Assembly (NCBI RefSeq): GCF_000725485.1
Contig: NZ_JOAG01000016.1
Coordinates: 62,001-126,000 of the forward strand
Reading direction: 5' to 3'
Source: Nonomuraea candida
Lineage (GTDB): Bacteria > Actinomycetota > Actinomycetes > Streptosporangiales > Streptosporangiaceae
DNA length: 64,000 bases
The notes below the pieces were generated by a model, which was not told the DNA's origin, made no database searches, and saw only the letters and a program-made list of their open reading frames with translations. Every line of letters starts with the position of its first letter. Position 1 is the stretch's first letter. Below, one piece after another: positions 9,558 through 16,829 of this stretch. A program made the position numbers and the translations under genes.

Positions 9558-10604
9558 TTACGTGATGACGATCTGGGGGTGGATGGCGGAGTAGACGCCG
9601 GGGTCGAACTCCCCGGCCACGGGCATGGCCACGGCCGCCGCGCCGAGCGCCGCGGCCCGCCTGAGCCGGTCGGGCCACGGCTCCGACTCGACCAGGCCCA
9701 GCGCGAGCCCGGCGACCAGCGAGTCACCCGCTCCCGTGGGGTTGCCGCGCACGGTGTACGGCATGCGCGCGGAGAAGGTGCCCTCCCCGGTGACGGCCAG
9801 CAGCCCGGCGGCGCCCATGGACACCACCACGGCCGCCGCGCCCCGGTCGCGCAGCGCCTGGGCGCCCTCTTCCGGGGTGCCGCCGGGGACGGCCCTGGCC
9901 AGCTCTTCCGCGTTGGGCTTGAGGATGGCGGGGCGGCCCTCGGGCGCGTGGCGCAGGGGGTCGCCGTCGGCGTCCACGATGGCGGGCACGCCGTGGTCGG
10001 CCGCGAGGGCGGCCAGGGTGGCGTAGGCGTCGGCGGGGACGCCCCGGGGCAGGCTGCCCGACAGCACGACCGCGCCGGCGCCGGCCAGGAGCCGCTCGTA
10101 GTGCCGGACGAAGCCGGCCAGCTCGGCGGGCGTCACCTCGGGGCCGGGCTCGTTGAACAACGCCGTCCGCCGCGCCCCGCCGCCGCCCGGCGCGCTGCCC
10201 TCGTCGGGCGGGCCGCCGCCCGGCGAACCGGCGCCGTCCGCCGCGCCGTCGTCGTAGTCGGGCGGGCCGCCGCCCGGCAGCCCAGCGTCGCCCGTCCGCC
10301 CGCCGGAGGGGGGAGGGAGGTCGCAGATGGCCAGGGTGGTGCGGGAGTCGGCGGCGATGGGGTGCAGGGCGGCGGGCAGGCCGGCCGCCCGCAGGTCGGC
10401 CTCGACGGCGCGGCCGGTCGGCCCGCCGGCCAGGCCCGTGACCAGCACGTCGCGGCCGAGCGCGGCCAGCACCCTGGCCACGTTGACGCCCTTGCCGCCC
10501 GCGCGCCGGTGCACCGAGCCGACCCGGTTGACTCCGTCCCAGTCGACGCCGGGCACCTCGTAGGTCACGTCGAGGGCGAGGTTGAGCGTCACCGTGAGGA
10601 TCAT
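9558..10604 (-). CDS. 1-phosphofructokinase/tagatose-6-phosphate kinase-like PfkB kinase
   Basis: Phosphorylates a ketohexose phosphate with ATP; 348 aa. PfkB signatures are clear: the N-terminal VTLNLALDVTYEV, RAGGKGVNVARVLAALG, and the C-terminal anion-hole motif GNPTGAGDSLVAGLALG with the catalytic Asp. In the operon it should act between the SIS isomerase and the aldolase, presumably on tagatose 6-phosphate. A Gly/Pro/Asp-rich insert at about residues 97-145 has no counterpart in the family. Part of it is encoded by a repeat with a 54-base period (repeats starting at 10204 and 10258). The ATG overlaps the nagA stop as TGATG. Confidence 0.9.
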   Translation of the reverse strand: MILTVTLNLALDVTYEVPGVDWDGVNRVGSVHRRAGGKGVNVARVLAALGRDVLVTGLAGGPTGRAVEADLRAAGLPAALHPIAADSRTTLAICDLPPPSGGRTGDAGLPGGGPPDYDDGAADGAGSPGGGPPDEGSAPGGGGARRTALFNEPGPEVTPAELAGFVRHYERLLAGAGAVVLSGSLPRGVPADAYATLAALAADHGVPAIVDADGDPLRHAPEGRPAILKPNAEELARAVPGGTPEEGAQALRDRGAAAVVVSMGAAGLLAVTGEGTFSARMPYTVRGNPTGAGDSLVAGLALGLVESEPWPDRLRRAAALGAAAVAMPVAGEFDPGVYSAIHPQIVIT

Positions 10605-11737
10605 CAGGGCTCCGTGGTCCAGACGCCGTCCTTCAGCACGCCGTCCACCTCCAGGTCGTCGGAGAGCACCACCAGGTCGGCGGCCTTGCCGACGGCGATC
10701 GAGCCGATGCGGTCGGCCAGGCCCAGCACCCGCGCGGGCGTGAGCGAGGCCACCTGGACCGCGTCGGGCAGTGACAGGCCCATCTCCCGCACGCCGCGCC
10801 GGAAGGCGACGTCCATGGTGAGCGTGGAGCCCGCGATCGAGCCGCCCTCGGCCAGCCGGGCCACGCCTTCGCGCACCCGGACCGCCATGGGGCCCAGCAC
10901 GTAGTCGCCGTCACCGAGTCCGGTGGCCGACATGGCGTCGGTGACCAGCGCGGTCCGGCCGGGCCCGGCCACCTCGTAGGCCAGCCGCAACATCGCCGCG
11001 TGCACGTGCACCCCGTCGTTGATCAGCTCGACCGTCACCCGCTCGTCGTCGAGCAGCGCCGCGATGGGCCCCGGCGCGCGGTGCCCGAGCTGCGGCATCG
11101 CGTTGTAGAGGTGGGTGGCCACGCTCGCGCCCGCCTCGATGCCCTCGATCGTGCGCTCGTAGTCGGCGTCGCTGTGCCCGATGGCGGCGATCACGCCCTC
11201 CGCGACGGCCGCCCTGATCGTGTCGAGCGCGCCGGGCAGCTCGGGCGCGATGGTCAGCATGCGCACGTGGCCGCGCCCGGCCTTCACCAGCCCCGCGAAC
11301 TCCTCGGGCGAGGGCTCGCGCAGCAGCGCCGGGTCGTGCGCGCCGCAGCGGGCCCCCGAGATGTAGGGGCCCTCGAAGTGGATGCCGGCCAGCAGCCCCT
11401 CCTCGCACAGCTCGGCCAGCGCCGACGCCGCCCTGGCCAGGCCCTCGACCGAGTCGGTGACCAGGCTGGCCATGGTGGTCGTGGTGCCGTGGCGGCGGTG
11501 CAGCGCCACCGCCGCACGCGCCTGGTCGAGGTCGCCGGTGGGGAAGGAGCCGCCCGCGCCGCCGTGGTTGTGCAGGTCGACGAAGCCCGGCACGACGTGC
11601 CGGCCGCCCAGGCCGAGGCCGGGACCGGGGGCAGATCCGTGGCCGACGTGCGTGATGCGGCCGTCTTCGATGGTCAGCCACCCTTCGTGCACACCTTCGG
11701 GCGTCACGATCCTGGCGTCGGCAAGAGTAAGGCTCAT
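10604..11737 (-). CDS. nagA: N-acetylhexosamine-6-phosphate deacetylase
   Basis: Removes acetate from GlcNAc-6-P or GalNAc-6-P; 377 aa, amidohydrolase fold, cytoplasmic. Visible motifs are the metal-site VVPGFVDLHNHGG, IHFEGPYISGARCGAHD, GHSDADYE, ATHLYNAMPQLGHR, NDGVHVH, and the catalytic Asp in LVTDAMSATG. The C-terminal VLGLADRIGSIAVGKAADLV is the usual outer sheet. The ATG overlaps the upstream SIS gene stop (ATGA), so translation is coupled, and the kinase gene overlaps its 3' end. Neighbouring tagatose-type genes suggest the galactosamine version (AgaA), but sequence alone does not separate the two. Confidence 0.93.
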   Translation of the reverse strand: MSLTLADARIVTPEGVHEGWLTIEDGRITHVGHGSAPGPGLGLGGRHVVPGFVDLHNHGGAGGSFPTGDLDQARAAVALHRRHGTTTTMASLVTDSVEGLARAASALAELCEEGLLAGIHFEGPYISGARCGAHDPALLREPSPEEFAGLVKAGRGHVRMLTIAPELPGALDTIRAAVAEGVIAAIGHSDADYERTIEGIEAGASVATHLYNAMPQLGHRAPGPIAALLDDERVTVELINDGVHVHAAMLRLAYEVAGPGRTALVTDAMSATGLGDGDYVLGPMAVRVREGVARLAEGGSIAGSTLTMDVAFRRGVREMGLSLPDAVQVASLTPARVLGLADRIGSIAVGKAADLVVLSDDLEVDGVLKDGVWTTEP

Positions 11738-12606
11738 GAAGAAAGGATCACAGATCGCGTGAGGTGCATGGGCTCGTCGGGGTTCAGCCCTCGGGCGAAG
11801 GCCCGCGCCACGGCGACCCGCTGGGCCCTGATCAGCTCGGCCATCGGGTCGAGCGTGCTCTCCAGGAAGGTGCCGCCGGTCTGCTCGACCTGCGCGCGCA
11901 ACCCCTCGGGGGCGGCGCCGAGCATCCACGTCACCCGCCCGGGCGCGGCGATGCTGATCGGGCCGTGCCGGTATTCCATCGCCGGGTACGCCTCCGTCCA
12001 CGACCGGGACGCCTCGCGCATCTTCAGCGCCGCCTCCAGGGCCAGGCCGACCGACCAGCCGGCGCCGAGGAAGCTGAACTGCTCGGCCGTCACCAGCGTG
12101 TCGGGCAGCGGCTCGGACACGGCGCGCTCGGCGTCGTCGATCGCCTGCGTGAGGTCCTCGCCCAGGGCGGCGCGCAGCAGCGCGAGCTGCGTGGTGGCGA
12201 ACCGGGTCTGCACGACCGAGCGCTCGTCGGCGTAGTCGAGCACGACGACCTCGTCGGCGGCCGACATGATCGGCGTGTCGGGGTCGGCGGTGATGGCCGT
12301 GGTCCGGGTGGAGACCCTGCCGAGCAGGTCGAGCACCTCGGTCGTGGTGCCCGAGCGCGACAGCGCCAGCACGCGGTCGTAGCGGCGGCCCTCGGGGAAC
12401 TCGGAGGCGGCGAACGCGTCGGTCTCGCCGTGCCCGGCCCGCTCGCGCAGCGTCGCGTACGCCATCGCGATGAACCACGACGTGCCGCAGCCGACGACGG
12501 CGACCCGCTCGCCCTCGCGCGGCAGCGCGTCGACGGGGACGCTCGCGACGGCGCGCCGCCAGCAGGACGGCTGGGACGCGATCTCGGCCTCGGTGTGGGT
12601 GGTCAC
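11734..12606 (-). CDS. SIS domain sugar-phosphate isomerase/deaminase (AgaS-like)
   Basis: 290-aa cytoplasmic protein with two SIS-type halves, like the isomerase half of GlmS without the glutaminase domain. The sugar-phosphate sites are seen in VVGCGTSWFIAMAYATL and LSRSGTTTEVLDLL. EYRHGPISIA and the C-terminal HLTRSVILS match the GlmS/AgaS pattern. It probably converts galactosamine-6-P (or glucosamine-6-P) to the ketose phosphate plus ammonia. A GTG at 12606 (or 12609) lies downstream of GGGAGG. It is the first gene of the four-gene operon, divergent from the DeoR repressor. Confidence 0.88.
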   Translation of the reverse strand: MTTHTEAEIASQPSCWRRAVASVPVDALPREGERVAVVGCGTSWFIAMAYATLRERAGHGETDAFAASEFPEGRRYDRVLALSRSGTTTEVLDLLGRVSTRTTAITADPDTPIMSAADEVVVLDYADERSVVQTRFATTQLALLRAALGEDLTQAIDDAERAVSEPLPDTLVTAEQFSFLGAGWSVGLALEAALKMREASRSWTEAYPAMEYRHGPISIAAPGRVTWMLGAAPEGLRAQVEQTGGTFLESTLDPMAELIRAQRVAVARAFARGLNPDEPMHLTRSVILSS

Positions 12607-12620
12607 CACATGCCTCCCAT

Positions 12621-12646
12621 GTTTGATTGTTTCTGACTTTTTTATA
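12621..12646 (-). promoter_or_regulatory. Putative promoter and operator of the amino-sugar operon
   Basis: On the minus strand TATAAA (12646-12641) fits a -10 element about 35-40 bases before the agaS-like start. Just downstream lies the AT-rich sequence GAAACAATCAAAC (12633-12621), containing two AAAC-type half repeats. This is a reasonable site for the divergently encoded DeoR repressor. No good -35 was identified. The area is markedly AT-richer than its neighbourhood. Confidence 0.4.
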
Positions 12647-12737
12647 GCAGAACACGGCAGCTTTGAACATCGGTGGCTCTGGTGCCCCAGGTTGTGCCAC
12701 GCTTGCTCCTGTTCCCCCATCCCCTAGGGAGGCCCTG

Positions 12738-13508
12738 GTGTCCCGCTATGACCGCTGGAACGCCATCCTGGAGCTGCTGGCGCAGGAGGGCAGGCTCTCG
12801 GTGGAGGAGGCCGCACAGGCGCTCGACGTCTCCACCGCGACGATCAGGCGGGACTTCGACCAGCTCGCCCAGCAGCAGATGCTCATGCGCACCCGGGGCG
12901 GCGCGGTGGCCCAGAGCGTCAGCTACGACCTCCCGCTGCGCTACAAGACGGCCCGGCACGCCGACGAGAAGCACCGCATCGCGCTGGCCGCGGCCGAGCT
13001 GGTGACGCCCGGCGCGGTGATCGGGCTCAACGGCGGCACCACCACCTCCGAGCTGGCGCGCACCCTGGCCACCATCCCCTCCCTGGAGAGCGGCTTCACG
13101 ATCGTCACCAACGCGCTCAACATCGCCTCCGAGCTCACCGTCCGCCAGCACGTCAAGATCGTGGTGACCGGCGGGGTGGCCAGGCAGCAGTCCTACGAGC
13201 TCATCGGGCCGCTGGCGAGCGGGGTGCTGGAGCAGGTGACGCTCGACGTGGCCTTCCTCGGCGTCGACGGGCTCGACGTCGAGCTGGGCGCCTCGGCCCA
13301 CCACGAGGGCGAGGCCAGCGTCAACAACCTGCTGCTCAGCCGGGCGGCCCAGGTCGTCGTCGTGGCCGACTCCTCCAAGGTGGGCCGCAGGGCCTTCTCC
13401 CGCATCTGCCCGATCGGCCGGATCGACACCCTGGTCACCGACGCGCAGCTCTCCGACGCGCTCGCGGGCGAGCTGACAGACGCGGGCGTCAAGGTCGTAC
13501 GCGCCTAA
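12738..13508 (+). CDS. DeoR/GlpR family transcriptional repressor
   Basis: 256-aa regulator. The N-terminal helix-turn-helix is typical of DeoR (RWNAILELLAQEGRLSVEE, ALDVSTATIRRDFDQLAQQ). The C-terminal DeoR sensor domain is a phosphosugar-isomerase-like fold (GLNGGTTTSELARTL, IVTNALNIASEL, VTGGV, FLGVDGLD, VVVADSSKVGRRAF). A GTG start at 12738 follows AGGGAGG. Placed head-to-head with the deacetylase/isomerase/kinase/aldolase operon, it most likely represses that operon and is relieved by a sugar phosphate, as AgaR or NagR-type proteins do. Confidence 0.92.
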   Translation: MSRYDRWNAILELLAQEGRLSVEEAAQALDVSTATIRRDFDQLAQQQMLMRTRGGAVAQSVSYDLPLRYKTARHADEKHRIALAAAELVTPGAVIGLNGGTTTSELARTLATIPSLESGFTIVTNALNIASELTVRQHVKIVVTGGVARQQSYELIGPLASGVLEQVTLDVAFLGVDGLDVELGASAHHEGEASVNNLLLSRAAQVVVVADSSKVGRRAFSRICPIGRIDTLVTDAQLSDALAGELTDAGVKVVRA

Positions 13509-13607
13509 TCCCGGCGTATGCCCTGATCAGCTCCTCACCGGCGGTTACAGGACAAGCCTTGCGCGGGTAGGTACGTAACGCAGGCGACGGCCGTTCCAGG
13601 GGGAGTT

Positions 13608-15344
13608 ATGACGTCGGCAAAGAGCGCGGCCAGGCTCGGGCCCGCGGAGCGGGCAGAGGCGCTGCGGCGCATGCGGGCCCGGGAACTCGACGTGGTCGTG
13701 GTGGGCGGCGGCGTCACCGGGGCGGGGATCGCGCTCGACGCCGTGACCCGCGGGCTCGACGTGGGCCTGGTGGAGGCGCGCGACTTCGCCTCCGGCACCT
13801 CCTCGCGCTCGTCCAAGCTGATCCACGGCGGCCTGCGCTACCTGGAGCAGCTCAACTTCGAGCTGGTGCGCGAGGCGCTGCAGGAGCGCGCCCTGCTGCT
13901 CCAGCGCCTCGCGCCGCACCTGGTCAGGCCGGTGCCGTTCCTGTTCCCGCTGACGCACTACGGCTGGGAGCGGCCGTACGTGGGGGCGGGCGTGGCGCTC
14001 TACGACACGCTCGGCTTCGCCACGGGGCTGACCAGGGGCGTGCCCGGCCACCGGCACCTGTCCAGGTCGCGGGCGCTGCGGCTGGCCCCGGCGCTGAAGA
14101 AGAGCGCCTTCACCGGGGCGGTCCAGTACTGGGACGCCCAGGTGGACGACGCGCGGTTCGTGGTGGCCGCGCTGCGCACCGCGGCCACGTACGGCGCGCA
14201 CGTCGCGCAGCGGGCGCAGGTGGTGGGGTTCCTGCGCGAGGGCGAGCGGGTCACCGGCGTGCGGGTGCGCGACCTGGAGTGCGGGGAGGACTTCGAGATC
14301 CGCGCCCGGCAGGTCGTCAACGCCACCGGCGTCTGGACCGACGACATCCAGGAGCTGGTCGGCGGCCGGGGCCAGATCCACGTCCGCGCCTCCAAGGGCA
14401 TCCACCTCGTCGTGCCGCGCGACCGCATCCACTCGCTGACCGGCATCATCCTGCGTACGGAGAAGTCGGTGCTGTTCGTGATCCCCTGGGGCCGCCACTG
14501 GATCATCGGCACCACCGACACCGAGTGGACGCTCGACAAGAGCCACCCCGCCGCCTCCCGCACCGACATCGACTACCTGCTCGACCACGTCAACGCGGTG
14601 CTGTCCGTGCCGCTGACCCGCGACGACGTGGAGGGCGTCTACGCGGGGCTGCGTCCGCTGCTGTCGGGCGAGTCCGACGAGACCTCCAAGCTGTCCAGGG
14701 AGCACGTGGTCGCGCATCCCGTGCCGGGGCTGGTGATGATCGCCGGCGGGAAGTACACGACCTACCGGGTCATGGCCAAGGACGCCGTGGACGCCGTGGC
14801 GCACGGGCTCGACCAGCGGGTGCCGCGCTCGTGCACCGACCGCATCCCGCTGGTGGGCGCCGAGGGCTACCAGGCGCTGTGGAACTCCCGCCACCGCATC
14901 GCGCAGGACTCCGGGCTGCACGTGGCCCGGATCGAGCACCTGCTCCAGCGCTACGGCACGCTGATCGACGAGGTGCTGGAGCTGGTCGAGCAGGACGACT
15001 CGCTGGGCCGGCCGCTGTCGGGGGCCGACGACTACCTGCGGGCCGAGATCGTCTACGCCGCCACCCACGAGGGGGCCCGGCACCTCAACGACGTGCTGAC
15101 CCGGCGCACGCGCATCTCCATCGAGACCTTCCACCGGGGGGTGGCGGTGGCGCGGGAGGCGGCGGAGCTGATGGCGGGGCCGCTCGACTGGGACGGCGAG
15201 CAGGTCAAGCGGGAGGTGGAGTACTACACGAAGCGGGTGGAGGCCGAGCGCCGCTCGCAGGAGCAGGACTCCGACCACGAGGCCGACGCGATCAGGCTCG
15301 GCGCGCCGGAGATCGTCCCCGTCGTCGTGCCCGAGCACACCTGA
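13608..15344 (+). CDS. glpD: Aerobic glycerol-3-phosphate dehydrogenase
   Basis: Oxidises sn-glycerol 3-phosphate to DHAP and passes electrons to the quinone pool; peripheral membrane flavoprotein, 578 aa. The FAD-binding Rossmann motif is near residues 26-55 (DVVVVGGGVTGAGIALDAVTRG). The substrate-region motif SSRSSKLIHGGLRYLEQ and a second FAD contact GLRPLLSG and AGGKYTTYR are present. A C-terminal DUF/DAO_C extension starts around residue 400. The ATG follows AGGGGGAG. The gene is monocistronic; its DHAP product is shared with the adjacent aldolase, but no glpK or glpF is nearby. Confidence 0.95.
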   Translation: MTSAKSAARLGPAERAEALRRMRARELDVVVVGGGVTGAGIALDAVTRGLDVGLVEARDFASGTSSRSSKLIHGGLRYLEQLNFELVREALQERALLLQRLAPHLVRPVPFLFPLTHYGWERPYVGAGVALYDTLGFATGLTRGVPGHRHLSRSRALRLAPALKKSAFTGAVQYWDAQVDDARFVVAALRTAATYGAHVAQRAQVVGFLREGERVTGVRVRDLECGEDFEIRARQVVNATGVWTDDIQELVGGRGQIHVRASKGIHLVVPRDRIHSLTGIILRTEKSVLFVIPWGRHWIIGTTDTEWTLDKSHPAASRTDIDYLLDHVNAVLSVPLTRDDVEGVYAGLRPLLSGESDETSKLSREHVVAHPVPGLVMIAGGKYTTYRVMAKDAVDAVAHGLDQRVPRSCTDRIPLVGAEGYQALWNSRHRIAQDSGLHVARIEHLLQRYGTLIDEVLELVEQDDSLGRPLSGADDYLRAEIVYAATHEGARHLNDVLTRRTRISIETFHRGVAVAREAAELMAGPLDWDGEQVKREVEYYTKRVEAERRSQEQDSDHEADAIRLGAPEIVPVVVPEHT

Positions 15345-15368
15345 GCCCCCGCCGTGCCGGAGGGGGAT

Positions 15369-15405
15369 GGGCGGCCCGCGGCGCTGCGGGATCCGCGGAC
15401 CGCCC
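15369..15405. terminator. Bidirectional hairpin between glpD and the protease gene
   Basis: Arms at 15369-15381 and 15393-15405 (GGGCGGCCCGCGG) pair with a single C/A mismatch around an 11-base loop. It lies between two convergent genes, as expected for a shared terminator. There is no long T-run, as is common in high-GC actinomycetes. Confidence 0.7.
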
Positions 15406-15427
15406 GTTCCTGGATGGTTCCCCTAGC

Positions 15428-16675
15428 TCACGACGGCGGGTAGCGCGTGGCGTCGTGGATGTCGAGCAGCGGCTCCTTGACGCCGTCGCCCGAGTCGTCG
15501 GTCCAGTTGAAATTGCCGGTCGAGACCAGCGTGCCGCGCACCGCGAGCGAGCCCGCCCGCGTCGTCGGCTTGTTGCCGCCCGAGGTGAGCAGCGCCGCCG
15601 CGCCCGCGACGTGCGGGCTGGCCATCGAGGTGCCGCTGATCGTGGCGTAGCCGCCCGCGCGGTACGTCGAGTAGATGCAGGTGCCCGGCGCCGTGATCTC
15701 CACCCTGGAGCCGTAGTTGGAGTAGAACGCCGAGGTGTCGTCCTGATCGGTCTCGCTGCGGCACGAGAGCGTGCTGCCCCCGAGGCCCCCGGCCAAACCG
15801 TCGTTGTCGGTCAGCGCGGAGACGGTGACCACGTCGGCGTGGTTGGCCGGGAAGAACGAGGAGGTGTTGGCGCGGCTGTTGCCCGCGGCCACCACGACCA
15901 CGATGCCGGCGTTGACCGCGTTCGTGATCGCCGTGCTGATCGCGCTGCTGGAGCAGCCTTGGCAGCCCAGGCTCAGGTTGATGACCTCGATCGTGGAGGC
16001 GCGCGCCACCACCCAGTTGATGCCGGCGGCGATGCCGGACAGGGAGCCGGAGCCGGAGGCGTTGAGCACCTTCACGCCGTGGATGCGGGCGCCGGGCGCG
16101 ACGCCCACCGGGCCGATCGTGTTGTCGAGGGCGCCGACGGTGCCCGCCACGTGCGAGCCGTGGCCGTTGTCGTCGGTGCCGGAGTTGTTGACGCAGAGGC
16201 CCGTCAGGCAGTTGGCGCGGGCGACCACGTTCAGGTCGGGATGGGTGTGGTCCACGCCGCTGTCGACCACGGCCACGTCCACGTCGATGCGGACGTCGTC
16301 GACGCCGTCGATGTCCAGGTTCGGGTTACTGGGGCCGAAGATCCGGCGCACGCCCGTGGGGACGGTCTGCACGAACGCCCTGACCTCGGCGTCGGGCTCC
16401 ACGCTGATGACGTTGGGCGCGTGCTTGAGCTCCTCCGCGGCCTTCGCGCTCAGGCGGGCGGTGTAGCCCTTGAATGCGTGCTCGTACACGCCGACGAGGT
16501 CGCCGCCGAGCTCGGCCACCTGGTCCTGGGCGGCGCCGTGGGTCCCGCGGGTCGCCGGGTCGAGCTGGACGATGTACGTGCCTTCCGGCGGGGCGGCTGC
16601 TGAGACGGGGAGCGGCGCGGCGAATAACGCCAGCGCGCCGACGAGCGATGCGAGCAGGGGGGTGCTTGGTCGCAT
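15428..16675 (-). CDS. Secreted subtilisin-like serine protease (S8)
   Basis: 415-aa extracellular protease. An N-terminal signal peptide (about residues 1-27, LVGALALFAAPLPVSAAA) is followed by an I9 propeptide (about 31-103, GTYIVQLDP to NVISVEPDAEV). The catalytic domain has Asp138 (VAVVDSGVDHTHPDL), His172 (NGHGSHVAGTVG), oxyanion Asn265 (AAGN) and Ser350 (SGTSMASPHVAGAAAL). Cys pairs in the mature enzyme suggest disulfides. There is no C-terminal P/Homo B domain or wall anchor. GAGGAAGGG lies upstream of the ATG at 16675. It is transcribed alone, between two hairpin terminators. Confidence 0.95.
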   Translation of the reverse strand: MRPSTPLLASLVGALALFAAPLPVSAAAPPEGTYIVQLDPATRGTHGAAQDQVAELGGDLVGVYEHAFKGYTARLSAKAAEELKHAPNVISVEPDAEVRAFVQTVPTGVRRIFGPSNPNLDIDGVDDVRIDVDVAVVDSGVDHTHPDLNVVARANCLTGLCVNNSGTDDNGHGSHVAGTVGALDNTIGPVGVAPGARIHGVKVLNASGSGSLSGIAAGINWVVARASTIEVINLSLGCQGCSSSAISTAITNAVNAGIVVVVAAGNSRANTSSFFPANHADVVTVSALTDNDGLAGGLGGSTLSCRSETDQDDTSAFYSNYGSRVEITAPGTCIYSTYRAGGYATISGTSMASPHVAGAAALLTSGGNKPTTRAGSLAVRGTLVSTGNFNWTDDSGDGVKEPLLDIHDATRYPPS

Positions 16676-16788
16676 GGCAGCGTGGGCCCTTCCTCGATCT
16701 GGGACCGGGGCCCGTTATGACACGAACCAACCGGTCCGACACTGGGGTGTAAGCAGAGTTTTCCCCCTTTGTTGGGATAAGTCCATAA

Positions 16789-16823
16789 AAAGGGTGCCGA
16801 TTCGCTACGAAACGGCACCCTTT
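16789..16823 (-). terminator. Intrinsic terminator after the beta-propeller lipoprotein gene
   Basis: A perfect 11-bp stem (16789-16799 with 16813-16823, AAAGGGTGCCG) has a 13-base loop. On the minus strand it ends in TTTTTA, a classical rho-independent terminator right after the stop at 16830. Confidence 0.85.
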
Positions 16824-16829
16824 GGTTGC

